A DNA stretch of 64,000 nt, from contig NZ_JBPOEU010000001.1 of assembly GCF_051251695.1 (NCBI RefSeq), positions 62,001 through 126,000 of the forward strand, given 5' to 3'. Source of the DNA: Maritalea sp051251695 (GTDB taxonomy: Bacteria; Pseudomonadota; Alphaproteobacteria; Rhizobiales; Devosiaceae). The position numbers and the translations under genes are program-made. Below the pieces are notes generated by a model. That model was not told the origin of the DNA. It did not search any database and saw nothing but the letters and a program-made list of their open reading frames with translations. Positions 51,707-61,378 of this stretch are shown piece after piece (position 1 is the first letter of the stretch; every line of letters starts with the position of its first letter).

Positions 51707-52741
51707 ATGACCGGAATTACACTTAATCAAGTCAATAAGAGCTTCGGCCCTATTCATGTTCTCAAAGACATCAATCTCCAGTTCGGTGCCGGAGAGTTTG
51801 TTGTGCTTGTTGGTCCATCGGGCTGTGGCAAATCCACTCTTCTTCGCATGATTGCGGGTCTGGAAACCATATCGTCCGGCGACCTGCTTTTTGGCGATGA
51901 ACGCGTCAATGACCTAGAGCCGCGCGAACGTGACATCGCGATGGTGTTCCAGTCCTACGCGCTCTATCCGCACATGAGTGTGGAGCGAAACCTTGGCTTC
52001 AGTCTTGAAATTCGCAAGCGCGAACTGGCCGAAAAAAAGGAAAAAACTGCCAAAGCATCTGGTATACTGGGCTTAAACCAACTTCTCGACCGACTACCAA
52101 AAGCGCTTTCGGGTGGGCAGCGCCAACGCGTAGCGATGGGCCGTGCGATCGTTCGTGATCCTCAAATATTCTTGTTCGATGAACCACTTTCCAACCTTGA
52201 TGCATCCCTAAGGATTGAGATGCGGATTGAGATCGCAAAACTCCACCACAAGCTCAAAACCACAATGGTTTATGTGACCCATGACCAAGTCGAAGCGATG
52301 ACGCTTGCGGATCGCATTGTGGTAATGAACGCAGGCCGCGTTGAACAAGTTGGTTCCCCGCTTGAGTTGTATAAAAATCCAACAAACCTGTTTGTTGCAG
52401 GGTTTCTCGGATCGCCAAAAATGAACTTTGTCGATCACGAAGACAAAGCCCTCAACTTACCCAAAGCGTCTCTTCATCCTGATGCCAAAACATATGGCAT
52501 TCGCCCCGAACATGTCAGCGTTACCAACGCCGACAAAGCTGCACATCTGGTTGGCACCATTGAGGTGGTTGAACGTTTAGGGTCGGACACAATGTTTTAT
52601 CTAAATCACGGCGCACAAAACCCATTTGTGGTTCGGGTTGCTGGCATTGATGAAACCAATGTGGGCGAAAAGATCGGCGTTGTCTTTCAGCAAGACAATT
52701 TGCACCGATTTGACCAGTCCAGCAATGCAATCACTGCCTAA
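51707..52741 (+). CDS. Sugar ABC ATPase, MalK/UgpC type (mannoside operon)
   Basis: 344 aa. Walker A GPSGCGKST, signature LSGGQRQRVAMGRAI, Walker B IFLFDEPLSNLDA, H-loop VTHDQVEAMT, C-terminal regulatory domain from about 235 (GIRPEHVSVT). It starts 2 bases after the permease stop. Note the LSGGQRQRVAMG variant, where the other two sugar ATPases have AIG. Confidence 0.95.
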   Translation: MTGITLNQVNKSFGPIHVLKDINLQFGAGEFVVLVGPSGCGKSTLLRMIAGLETISSGDLLFGDERVNDLEPRERDIAMVFQSYALYPHMSVERNLGFSLEIRKRELAEKKEKTAKASGILGLNQLLDRLPKALSGGQRQRVAMGRAIVRDPQIFLFDEPLSNLDASLRIEMRIEIAKLHHKLKTTMVYVTHDQVEAMTLADRIVVMNAGRVEQVGSPLELYKNPTNLFVAGFLGSPKMNFVDHEDKALNLPKASLHPDAKTYGIRPEHVSVTNADKAAHLVGTIEVVERLGSDTMFYLNHGAQNPFVVRVAGIDETNVGEKIGVVFQQDNLHRFDQSSNAITA

Positions 52742-52784
52742 TCAGTCCCACTCCAATTTATTCAAGCCGGACCAGCACAATATT

Positions 52785-55700
52785 ATGTACGATAAAAAAT
52801 TATCCACAAAACTAAAGCATCAACTCGTTCTGCTCAAAAAAATGGCGTGGCGAGAAGGCCCGGATAAACTTGAATTGCATGAGCAGTTGACCGACGCGCC
52901 GGCTGCGACTGTTATCCAAGAGGACTGGCGCAAATGGGACACAATTGGCGACGACTTTGCTTGGGGAACACCAACGGGTCACCACTGGTTCGCAGCAGAG
53001 CTGGCTGTACCTAAGGCCCAATCTGGGATCACCCCTTTTGTGAAGCTGATCGCTAAAAATGAGATCCTTCTAGGTCGCACTGATCCACAATGTCAGGTCT
53101 GGCTCGATGGAAAACTCTGCCAAGCGTTTGATGGTTATCACCGAGAGCTTTATCTTCCCAAGTCAACTATGGCGACAGGAAAAGCAACCATTCACGTCAA
53201 TGCTTACACCGCTGAGATCGAACGCCAATTGGGCATTTCATTGGCATGGTGTGAACAACATGATGATGCAGCAGACCTATATTATGATTTGTCCATATCG
53301 TTTGAGGCCGCCGTTCGCTTGAATGAAAATGATGCGCGTCGACACAAGATGTTCAATCTCATCGACAAGGCACTGAACACAGTTGATATGCGGAGCCGTA
53401 ACGAACTGTTTTCAACTTCTGTCAAACAAGCCCTTGCGATTGCGAGCGAGCTATTTGACGGGGGAACTAACACAGATAAACCGACTCTTTCGTTGGTGGG
53501 GCACACCCACATTGACGTGGCATGGCTTTGGCCAATTTCGCAGACGCGGGAAAAAATGGTGCGGTCCATGTCAACCGCATGTAAACTGATGGACGAGTAT
53601 CCAGAGTTCGTCTTCATGTACAACCAATGCATCCTGTTTGAATGGTTGAAAGAAGATGCACCCGAACTGTTTGAACGGATTAAAGTTCACGTTAAATCGG
53701 GCCAGTTTGAAATAGAAGGCGCGATGTGGCTGGAGCCGGATGTTAATCTCATTTCCGGTGAATCTTTAGTCCGCCAAATTACGCGCGGCGTTGCCTTTCA
53801 ACAAAAAGAATTCGGCATCACCCCTCGCATTTTGTGGCTACCAGACACGTTTGGTTATACCGCAGCCATTCCGCAGCTTATGACCCAAAGCGGGTTAGAT
53901 ATATTTGTTACGTCCAAATGTTCATGGAACGACGCAAACCGCATGCCTTACGATACGTTTGATTGGCAGGGCATTGATGGCTCCAGCGTTACCGCTTTTC
54001 TCATCACCGCTCAAACTGACGACAAGGGCGAACGCGGGGATCACCGGACCGACTATGGCCCTCACCTTGACGTCAGTTCGGCAGTCGGCGCTTGGAACAG
54101 ATATGAGCCAAAAGCACTAAACCAAAACGTTCTTGTTCCTTATGGCCATGGCGACGGTGGTGGTGGGCCTTGTAAGACGATGCTTGAAAACGCCAAACGC
54201 ATGCAAAAAGGTGTCCCTGGACTACCTAACGTCAAGCTGGAAGGTATCAGCCCCTATTTTGATCGTTTGCGTAACACAATCGAAAATAGCGACAAACAGT
54301 TTCCGCGATGGGTCGGCGAGTTATACTTCGAGTACCATCGTGGCACCCTCACCTCGCTGGCCAAAAACAAACGCCACAATGCCAATGGCGAACATATGTT
54401 GCGTGAGCTGGAATTGCTTACAGTTTTGGGCAAGCTAAATGGAAGCGACATCGATCAAGCACTCACTGAAATTGATGCGCTTTGGAAGATATTACAGCTC
54501 AACCAGTTCCATGACATTCTGCCCGGCACGTCAATTCCTGAAGTTTATGAGGACAGCGACAACGACTACGCAAACATGTTTGCTCGTGGCGAAACGCTTT
54601 ATGCTTCGCTCGCATCTCTAGCCCTTGGCGACAGCAAATTGTTAAACAGCGTTGGAATTCAGCGCCGAAATTGCCTTGTGCATTTTGACGCCAATCAAAA
54701 AGCTAAAGCTGTCTTAGTCGGCACCAAAGAGCGTTCCCTGCAGACCATCCACCGTGCGGACGGCACATCGCTGCAGGCTGTACCGTTGGCAATTGTCGCA
54801 CCTTTAGCGCAGCTCAGCGTTCAAGCAGCCGACGCAGCGGACAATGAACTTGTTGAATTGGCAATCGACGACCAACGTTTAGAGAATGCCTTTTTGCGTG
54901 TCACATTGGACCAGAATGGCGAGATCACCTCAATTTACGACAAAACTGCCAAACGAGAAGTGTTACGCGAAGGCACGTTGGGCAATCAGTTACGCGTTTA
55001 TGAGGACAAACCATTAAATTGGGACGCTTGGGATGTCGATTGGTTTTATGAAGAACAATCTTGGCCTGTTGATCAAGCAACCAATATCGAAGTAATCGAA
55101 ACCGGACCCCACCGCGCAGCATTGCGAATTGAGCGTCAGTACAACCAATCAAAAGTGGTTCAGATCATCTCTTTGGCCGCCGATGCGCGCCAAGTAGAGT
55201 TCGATTTTTACGCCGATTGGAAAGAAAGCCAATCCTTATTGAAGGCTGAGTTTGAATTCGACGTGGTCACCGATCATATCAAATCCCAAATTCAATTTGG
55301 GCACGTTAGTCGTCCCACGCACCGCAACACAAGTTGGGACGAGGCTCGATTTGAAGCAAGCATGCACCGTTGGGTGGCTTTTGCGGAAACGGATTTTGCC
55401 GTCGGCGTGCTCAATGATTGCAAGTATGGCTATGGTGCTAAAGACACTCAATTTGGCATTACATTGATTAAATCAGGCATCTATCCGCACCCATCTGCAG
55501 ATCAGGAAGAACATCTTTGTCGCTACGCCATTACAATCAAAGATGGGCCGAATTTAGTTGAACAAATCAACCGAAAAGCCATGGATTTTTCCTCACCCCT
55601 TACTTTCAAAGGCGAAATCGGATCAACCGCACCAGAAGCATCAATCCCACCAATCACCTGGGATGCAGACAATGTCGTTCTCCACGCGGCAAAATTGGGT

Positions 55701-55910
55701 GACAATGGCTTAGATGCTGTTTTCAGACTCTGTGAAGAGGCAGGAAAACGCACGCGTTTCACTGTGCAGCTAGATAGTCGCTTGAAAGAAGTACGTATCG
55801 TCAATCTGCTTGAACAGGATATTTCTTCGTGCCCCATTAATCAGCATGGTACGCTCGAAATTGAATTGAAGCCGTTTGAAATTATTACCCTAGCCGCAGC
55901 TTTTGGGTAA
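52785..55910 (+). CDS. GH38 alpha-mannosidase
   Basis: 1041 aa from the ATG at 52785; the open frame before it reads through the ATPase gene. Zn-binding HTHIDVAWLWP near residue 245, the nucleophile-bearing WLPDTFGYTAAIPQL near 352, and VPYGHGDGGGGP near 455 are GH38 signatures. A middle helical domain and long beta-sandwich follow. No signal peptide, so it should act in the cytoplasm on imported alpha-mannosides. Last gene of the GntR-led operon and convergent with the LacI-type regulator, 2 bases apart. Confidence 0.93.
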   Translation: MYDKKLSTKLKHQLVLLKKMAWREGPDKLELHEQLTDAPAATVIQEDWRKWDTIGDDFAWGTPTGHHWFAAELAVPKAQSGITPFVKLIAKNEILLGRTDPQCQVWLDGKLCQAFDGYHRELYLPKSTMATGKATIHVNAYTAEIERQLGISLAWCEQHDDAADLYYDLSISFEAAVRLNENDARRHKMFNLIDKALNTVDMRSRNELFSTSVKQALAIASELFDGGTNTDKPTLSLVGHTHIDVAWLWPISQTREKMVRSMSTACKLMDEYPEFVFMYNQCILFEWLKEDAPELFERIKVHVKSGQFEIEGAMWLEPDVNLISGESLVRQITRGVAFQQKEFGITPRILWLPDTFGYTAAIPQLMTQSGLDIFVTSKCSWNDANRMPYDTFDWQGIDGSSVTAFLITAQTDDKGERGDHRTDYGPHLDVSSAVGAWNRYEPKALNQNVLVPYGHGDGGGGPCKTMLENAKRMQKGVPGLPNVKLEGISPYFDRLRNTIENSDKQFPRWVGELYFEYHRGTLTSLAKNKRHNANGEHMLRELELLTVLGKLNGSDIDQALTEIDALWKILQLNQFHDILPGTSIPEVYEDSDNDYANMFARGETLYASLASLALGDSKLLNSVGIQRRNCLVHFDANQKAKAVLVGTKERSLQTIHRADGTSLQAVPLAIVAPLAQLSVQAADAADNELVELAIDDQRLENAFLRVTLDQNGEITSIYDKTAKREVLREGTLGNQLRVYEDKPLNWDAWDVDWFYEEQSWPVDQATNIEVIETGPHRAALRIERQYNQSKVVQIISLAADARQVEFDFYADWKESQSLLKAEFEFDVVTDHIKSQIQFGHVSRPTHRNTSWDEARFEASMHRWVAFAETDFAVGVLNDCKYGYGAKDTQFGITLIKSGIYPHPSADQEEHLCRYAITIKDGPNLVEQINRKAMDFSSPLTFKGEIGSTAPEASIPPITWDADNVVLHAAKLGDNGLDAVFRLCEEAGKRTRFTVQLDSRLKEVRIVNLLEQDISSCPINQHGTLEIELKPFEIITLAAAFG

Positions 55911-55912
55911 TT

Positions 55913-56929
55913 CTACCAACTCAAAGCGGGCGGACTTATGAATTGAAGTTCCTCTGGGTCCGCTCCCTTAATACGTTGCAACAAAAACTGCGCCAAATGT
56001 TCGCCTGCTTGAATCAAATCTTCTTCGACCCACTCAATGCGGGGGTGAAGATATTCAAGCAGAGATGAGGTCTTCCTGGAGATGATTTTTACGTCATGTC
56101 CCACTTTACCACCTGCCGAACTGACGCCGTCAATTACCGCCATTGCCGCCATTTCGCCCGAGCAGATCACACCTTGGGGCATTGTCCCGTTTTGCATAGC
56201 ACAAAGCGTTTCTTCGCGTAGCCAACGCACATAGTCGCCACCAGGTTGAGCTTGCGCCCGAAAACTTGAAATTTCGCAGCTGGTTTCTTCAACAACTTGG
56301 TGTAGTCCAGCCAGCAAGTGCTGATAGTAAGTTAAGTCTTTTTCTGGTGCCAGCAGACCAATTGATTTGCAACCCAATTCAGCCAAACGCATTCCTGCAA
56401 GATAGGCGAACATTTGGTTGTCAAAATCGTAAAAGGCGTGCGCGGTTTCAATGCAGGTTCGACCGTGGGTGACCACGGGAAAATTGTGTTCCTGCGCGTA
56501 TAAAATGCGCGGATCATTCGGCGCAGTTTGAGCTAAAACCAACCCGTCCGCCGAGCGGTTTCGCACGATTTTTTTGATTTCATCTAGTTCAGTATGATCG
56601 GGTAAAATGGGGTGGAACACCAATTCATATGGCGTCCGCTCCAAAATGCGCGCCATGCCCAAAATCAAACGACGTGAAAAATCCGAAATCTCATGCTCAA
56701 GCGGCATAAGCAAAACGATTTTGTTTGTTTTGCCAGTACGCAACGACACGCCGGCACGGTCTGGTTGATACCCCAATTCATCAGCAATGCTGCGCACATA
56801 TTGTTTTGTTTTTTGCGAAATATTGGGCGCATCGCGCAGCGCCTTTGAAATGGTGGTTACAGCAAAGCCAGTGCGCTCAGCAATCATTTTGAGAGAGGGC
56901 TGTTTGGTCAATAGCTTAAGCCAGTTCAT
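55913..56929 (-). CDS. LacI-family transcriptional regulator
   Basis: 338 aa from the ATG at 56929; the longer frame begins with a TTG. N-terminal helix-turn-helix (SLKMIAERTGFAVTTISKALRD, hinge GYQPDRAGVSLRTGKTNKI) and a periplasmic-binding-protein-like sugar domain (about 65-335). LacI proteins bind dyads with a central CG, as in the two GTACAACGTTGTAC sites at 61379-61422. It lies behind the third ABC operon on the same strand and probably controls it, perhaps also the mannoside operon. Confidence 0.9.
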   Translation of the reverse strand: MNWLKLLTKQPSLKMIAERTGFAVTTISKALRDAPNISQKTKQYVRSIADELGYQPDRAGVSLRTGKTNKIVLLMPLEHEISDFSRRLILGMARILERTPYELVFHPILPDHTELDEIKKIVRNRSADGLVLAQTAPNDPRILYAQEHNFPVVTHGRTCIETAHAFYDFDNQMFAYLAGMRLAELGCKSIGLLAPEKDLTYYQHLLAGLHQVVEETSCEISSFRAQAQPGGDYVRWLREETLCAMQNGTMPQGVICSGEMAAMAVIDGVSSAGGKVGHDVKIISRKTSSLLEYLHPRIEWVEEDLIQAGEHLAQFLLQRIKGADPEELQFISPPALSW

Positions 56930-56963
56930 TTCAATTGGTGTGCATATACTCACATGTTGATTT

Positions 56964-56978
56964 ACTTGTTTAGCAAGT
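56964..56978. promoter_or_regulatory. Possible operator near the LacI-type gene
   Basis: ACTTG (56964-56968) and CAAGT (56974-56978) form a 5-bp dyad with a 5-base spacer, 35 bases before the start codon. It does not match the CG-centred sites, so assignment is weak. Confidence 0.3.
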
Positions 56979-57068
56979 GCATGCGCGAACGCCAAGCGCT
57001 AACCACTATGGTCGCCCATACAACTCGTACTGTCGCTCAGCACTTCCGAAAAAACGACATATAGCAAA

Positions 57069-57085
57069 GCCTGACTAATTCAGGC
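57069..57085 (-). terminator. Hairpin at the end of the third ABC operon
   Basis: Minus strand GCCTGA, loop ATTAG, TCAGGC, then TTTGCTAT. The stem includes the ATPase stop codon. Six pairs only, so it may just reduce read-through into the LacI-type gene. Confidence 0.45.
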
Positions 57086-58150
57086 AATGCGGCTGTCGTT
57101 GCTGTCGAACAAATGCGCGCTTTTCGGGTTAAAGCTGAGATTTACTTCATCTCCCACCTTGCAGTCGATGGCGTGGTAGAAGCGCCCAGTGATCCGCTGT
57201 TCTCCGGCGATGAAATGAACAATTGATTCATCACCCAAACTCTCAATCAGGTCGACCGTTGCGAGTAGATTACCCCCTGCATCATCATTTGAAAGGGACA
57301 AGTGCTCGGGTCGAATGCCCAACGATTTAGCGTTGCCCAATTGGGTTTTATCCATGCTGTTTGCGAGCACTAGCTTTGCGCCTTCGCTCGTCGACATCGT
57401 GCCGTCTTCAATGTTGGAAAGTTCAAACACGTTCATTTGTGGCGAACCGATAAAGCTGGCAACGAAGGTGTTTGCCGGTTTTTCGAACAAGTTCTTCGAA
57501 CTGTCAAATTGCCGGATATATCCCTTTTCCATCACCGCAATTTTGTCGGCCATGGTCATCGCTTCAACCTGATCGTGCGTCACATATATTGACGTGATGT
57601 TATGGCTGCGATGAAATTTCATCAGCTCCATCCGCATTTCCACACGCAATTTCGCGTCAAGGTTAGACAATGGCTCATCAAACAAAATGATACGTGGTTT
57701 ACGCACAATCGCGCGTCCAATGGCGACACGTTGGCGTTGCCCGCCAGATAGATGAGCGGGCCGGCGCTGAAGCAACGCGTCAAGTTGGAGTTTATCGGCG
57801 ACCTCATGAACAGCATCTGCAATTTGTTTTTTGTTGCGGCCCTCGAGTTTCAAGCCAAAGCCAATATTGTCGAAAACCGTCATATGCGGATAAAGCGCGT
57901 ATGACTGAAACACCATTGAAATGCCACGCTCACGCGGGTGCAAATTGTTCGCTTTGCGCCCGTCGATTAGCAGTTCGCCATCAGTTATCTCTTCCAATCC
58001 AGCGATCATGCGCAACAACGTTGATTTGCCACAGCCAGATGGCCCCACCAAAACCGTAAAGTCACCTTCGTTCACTTCGAAATTGAGATCAGAAATAACA
58101 TTGACCTCACCGTAGTTCTTTTTCAAATTTTTAGCTGAAAGAACGGCCAC
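57080..58150 (-). CDS. Sugar ABC ATPase, MalK/UgpC type (third operon)
   Basis: 356 aa. Walker A GPSGCGKST, signature LSGGQRQRVAIGRAI, Walker B IILFDEPLSNLDA, H-loop VTHDQVEAMT, C-terminal OB-fold domain with GIRPEHLSL. It starts with a GTG at 58150 that overlaps the stop of a 25-codon leader frame (TAGTG) and has AAGGGAAG just upstream. Confidence 0.95.
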   Translation of the reverse strand: MAVLSAKNLKKNYGEVNVISDLNFEVNEGDFTVLVGPSGCGKSTLLRMIAGLEEITDGELLIDGRKANNLHPRERGISMVFQSYALYPHMTVFDNIGFGLKLEGRNKKQIADAVHEVADKLQLDALLQRRPAHLSGGQRQRVAIGRAIVRKPRIILFDEPLSNLDAKLRVEMRMELMKFHRSHNITSIYVTHDQVEAMTMADKIAVMEKGYIRQFDSSKNLFEKPANTFVASFIGSPQMNVFELSNIEDGTMSTSEGAKLVLANSMDKTQLGNAKSLGIRPEHLSLSNDDAGGNLLATVDLIESLGDESIVHFIAGEQRITGRFYHAIDCKVGDEVNLSFNPKSAHLFDSNDSRIA

Positions 58151-58227
58151 TATTTCTTCCCTTCAATTTCGTGCAGCGATGCAATTTTGCGTGTGCCCGT
58201 TTGGGCCATTTGTTTAATATCAACCAT
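58150..58227 (-). CDS. Possible 25-aa coupled leader peptide
   Basis: ATG at 58227, four bases after the permease stop, with AAGGGG before it, ending in TAG that overlaps the ATPase GTG. It begins MVDIKQMAQTGTRKIA and is basic and soluble. It may be a real small protein or a leader that couples ATPase translation to the permease. No homologue is known to me. Confidence 0.35.
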   Translation of the reverse strand: MVDIKQMAQTGTRKIASLHEIEGKK

Positions 58228-58231
58228 CAGA

Positions 58232-59059
58232 TTACCCCTTAACGCCCACACCAGCGAAGCCCGTGGTTAAGTTGCGTTTCAAAAGGAAATACACAACCAC
58301 AGCAGGTGCGGTGTAAATGATTGAATAGGCTGTCAAAAACCCATAATTGGTGGCGCCATATTGACCAAATGCGGAATATAGTCCCACCGCCATCGGGAAA
58401 TCTTGGTCACTTCGCAACATCAAGAACGGAAACAAAAACTCATTCCATGCGCTTGTGAACGACATGAACCAAATCACCGAAAGCCCGGCGCGGGACAGGG
58501 GTAAAACGATATGGGTGATAGATTGGCGCAAGGTTGCGCCTTCCATATAGCTTGCCTCTTCCAGTTCGGTCGGAATGGCATCAAAAAAGTTCTTCAACAG
58601 CAGAACAGCAAACGGCAAATTCAGCAATGTCATCACCATAATTACGCCGCCAGCGTTCAACAGTCCCAACACCCGCCCCGTTAGGAACACCGGAATAATA
58701 ATCGCTGTTGCAGGCAAAATTCGCAGTAACGCGAGGCCCCACAGCAACGTATTCTTGTAGGGGATGTTAAGACGGGAAAATGGGTATGCCGCCATGGTCG
58801 CCAAAATGGTCGTTAGCGTTGCCGTGATGACAGCAATCACTAGCGAGTTAATGAATTGGCGCAAAGATGTGCCCGTCATAACCGTCGCAAAATGCTCTAA
58901 GCTGAACCCCGTTGGGAATGCAAAACTGCCTGTGGCGCTTGGATTTATCGATGTCATCACCAGCCAGCTTAACGGGCTTAGCCACGCAAAGATAACAAAG
59001 ATCAACAACAGGTTCAAAAACCCTAGTTGAGTTGGTGATTGTTTTACGCCAGTCATCAT
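58232..59059 (-). CDS. Sugar ABC permease, MalG type (third operon)
   Basis: 275 aa, six helices, EAA loop LEEASYMEGATLRQSITHIVLPL near residue 167, C-terminus LTTGFAGVGVKG. Its ATG overlaps the previous permease stop as ATGA. Confidence 0.92.
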   Translation of the reverse strand: MMTGVKQSPTQLGFLNLLLIFVIFAWLSPLSWLVMTSINPSATGSFAFPTGFSLEHFATVMTGTSLRQFINSLVIAVITATLTTILATMAAYPFSRLNIPYKNTLLWGLALLRILPATAIIIPVFLTGRVLGLLNAGGVIMVMTLLNLPFAVLLLKNFFDAIPTELEEASYMEGATLRQSITHIVLPLSRAGLSVIWFMSFTSAWNEFLFPFLMLRSDQDFPMAVGLYSAFGQYGATNYGFLTAYSIIYTAPAVVVYFLLKRNLTTGFAGVGVKG

Positions 59060-59949
59060 TTGCTCTTCTCCTGAGATTGACGCACGTAAAGAATTGATAG
59101 CCCACCAACAATCACCATCATGGCGATAGCCACGGCACTGCCGTAACCAAGCTTACCGACATCAAAGGCTTGCTTGTACATGTAGATCGAGATCACTTCT
59201 GTTTCTCTGCCCGGTCCACCACCTGTTAAGGCGTAAATGAGCGAGAAGAACGCATAGGTCCAAATGGTTACGAACAGGAGGTTGGTGGCAATTTGCGCCC
59301 GTAAAAGTGGCAACAACACATAGCGCAGGCGTTGCAGGGCGTTGGCCCCATCAACGTACGCTGCTTCCAACACCTCGCGCGAAACTGTATCGAGCGCTGC
59401 AGAGAACAATAGATATGACCACGCCGTGCCTTTCCAGACATTGGCAATGATCACCACTTCCATGGCATATTCGTTAAGCAAGTTGACCTTATCAAACCCG
59501 AGTGGGGACAATATCAATTCGTTTATAAATCCATCAGAACTTGCAAAGGCGTTCCACATAAACGCGCCCACAACATCTGGCGCAAGCCAGCCAAATAAGA
59601 GCGCAAATTCTACAAAACCTTTTAGTCGCGTTTTTGCATTTTTGAGCAGCAGTGCGAGAATAAACCCGATACCGCATTGCCCAACAATTGCCGAGAAAAA
59701 AGTGAAAACTGTCGTGGTCCACACCGATTCCATGAAGCCACGTCTGGTGAACAAGCGAACATAATTGTCGAACCCGACAAAGCTGGGATCAATTGCCTTT
59801 CGACCTAACAATGCCAAGTCGGTAAAACTGACATAAATGGTCCACCCGGCATAAAACATGAACAGCATAATGAACAGAACGGCAGGGATCGCGGCGATGG
59901 CGATTTGCCCCGCAGATCGACGCAGCCAAGCATGCGATGTGGTTATCAT
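59056..59949 (-). CDS. Sugar ABC permease, MalF type (third operon)
   Basis: 297 aa, six helices, EAA loop VLEAAYVDGANALQRLRYVLLPLL near residue 190 and GGGPGRETEVISIYMYKQAF between late helices, as in MalF/UgpA-type permeases. It lies 91 bases after the binding-protein gene, with two hairpins in between. Confidence 0.92.
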   Translation of the reverse strand: MITTSHAWLRRSAGQIAIAAIPAVLFIMLFMFYAGWTIYVSFTDLALLGRKAIDPSFVGFDNYVRLFTRRGFMESVWTTTVFTFFSAIVGQCGIGFILALLLKNAKTRLKGFVEFALLFGWLAPDVVGAFMWNAFASSDGFINELILSPLGFDKVNLLNEYAMEVVIIANVWKGTAWSYLLFSAALDTVSREVLEAAYVDGANALQRLRYVLLPLLRAQIATNLLFVTIWTYAFFSLIYALTGGGPGRETEVISIYMYKQAFDVGKLGYGSAVAIAMMVIVGGLSILYVRQSQEKSK

Positions 59950-59981
59950 GGCGACTAACCTTTTTTGCGATGATTTAGTGA

Positions 59982-60034
59982 GCCGCTGCGAAAACCGCGC
60001 AGCGACCCACAGGAGGAAGTCGTATTAAAATACG
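59982..60034 (-). other. Two hairpins between binding protein and permease (third operon)
   Basis: On the transcript, CGTATT/AATACG (60034-60021) is followed by GTCGCTGCG/CGCAGCGGC (60006-59982; 9 pairs, one G-U, 7-base loop). Both lie just after the binding-protein stop. No T-run directly follows the second. Confidence 0.65.
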
Positions 60035-60040
60035 GCTCAA

Positions 60041-61360
60041 TTAGTCGATTGTTTTGACGTTTTCTTCGCCGAACTCGTCAACCATGTTGAGGTTGAACTC
60101 TTCAACAACTTCATCAACCGAACTGCCCTCAAGGATAGAGGTTGTCGCTTGCTGTACGAAAGCGGAAACCGACGAATAGCCTGGGAACGTATCCCGGCCC
60201 GTTGTTTTTTCTACGAGTGGAGAAATTGCTGCAAGATAATCGTCCGACTTATAGGCTTCAGTTTCAAGCGCATCTTTACGCACCGATACACGGCCCTGTT
60301 CAGCAACCCAACTCGCATAGCTATCTGCTTCCAGAATGGTCTCAATCAGCTGCCAGCCCAAATCTTTTTTGTCAGATTGTGCGGCCACTGCCAAATTCCA
60401 GCCACCAGAGATATTGCTGTATTCAGGTGCATTTGCTGAGCCGTCACCAGGGAAAGGTGTCCAAGCCATGAACTCAGATTTTTCTTCCTCGGTTTTTTCA
60501 ATGCCAGCTGCACGCCAAACAGAACCAAACTCCCAAGAGCCATTGGCCATGATGCCGATTTCGCCACCTGCAAAGGCACGACGCATGTCGCCCCAAACAT
60601 CAGGCGTATAGTAAAGTTCTCGACTTGAAAGCTCGCGGTTGACGAAGATATCTTGATAAAGACCAAGAACTTTACGGATAGCAGGACTATCGCCAATCCA
60701 TTTACCTTCTTCCCAATCACGCAAGCGGTTTGCACCGCCTTCTGTACCGTCAGCGCCGAGCAATGCCATGTAGAAACCCTGCATGGTTGTCGCTTCGCCA
60801 AGCTTTGTGCCGACTGGGAAGTAAATTGGGTAATCAACTTCTGGAACATTTGCCTTCACTTTTTCAGCGGCGTCCAAAATGTCGGTCCAGTTTTTTGGCT
60901 CCCAAGGCAATTCAATGCCAGCTTGTTTCAACACAGCACGGTTGTACCAAAGCATACGAACGTCAGTGTAAACAGGAATACCGCGTACTTCATTGTTGAT
61001 TGTTGAAATGCTTTTCAACGAACCAAAATAAAGCGACCAATCTTCCCAGCTTTGCGTGTAAGCGGTCAAGTCCGCTAGGTACTCACTTTCAGTATATTCT
61101 GCGGTACGATAGCTATCGTAAACGATAACATCTGTTGAAGCGCCGCCGGCGAAATCAACTGTAATCCGCTGATCCATATCTTTTGGCACCACCGTTGCTA
61201 CAACCTTCTCGCCCGTCTTCTCCTCGAAGGCTTTAAAAGCTGGCTCCATTAACCCTTCCCATCCAGACGGATAGGTAATTGAAATATCCGCATATGCAGC
61301 GTTCGCGGTTACACTAAGTGTCACACTCGCCAATAATGCCATTGTTCTAAATTTTTGCAT
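60041..61360 (-). CDS. Sugar ABC solute-binding protein (third operon)
   Basis: 439 aa. The signal peptide ends at NAAYA (near residue 24). The mature start DISITYPSGWEGLMEPAFKAFEEKTGEKVVATVVPK is typical of family-1 binding proteins; GGWNLAVAAQS lies near the ligand cleft. GGGAGGAACAG precedes the ATG. First gene of the operon, behind two identical palindromic operators. The ligand is unknown; a sugar, glycoside or polyol is likely. Confidence 0.92.
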   Translation of the reverse strand: MQKFRTMALLASVTLSVTANAAYADISITYPSGWEGLMEPAFKAFEEKTGEKVVATVVPKDMDQRITVDFAGGASTDVIVYDSYRTAEYTESEYLADLTAYTQSWEDWSLYFGSLKSISTINNEVRGIPVYTDVRMLWYNRAVLKQAGIELPWEPKNWTDILDAAEKVKANVPEVDYPIYFPVGTKLGEATTMQGFYMALLGADGTEGGANRLRDWEEGKWIGDSPAIRKVLGLYQDIFVNRELSSRELYYTPDVWGDMRRAFAGGEIGIMANGSWEFGSVWRAAGIEKTEEEKSEFMAWTPFPGDGSANAPEYSNISGGWNLAVAAQSDKKDLGWQLIETILEADSYASWVAEQGRVSVRKDALETEAYKSDDYLAAISPLVEKTTGRDTFPGYSSVSAFVQQATTSILEGSSVDEVVEEFNLNMVDEFGEENVKTID

Positions 61361-61378
61361 CTGTTCCTCCCAACATTA

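Noticed and set aside
57027..57042. ATACAACTCGTAC upstream of the LacI-type gene as a fourth copy of the CG-centred operator
   Set aside because: It is one base short, not palindromic, and lacks the central CG in the right place.
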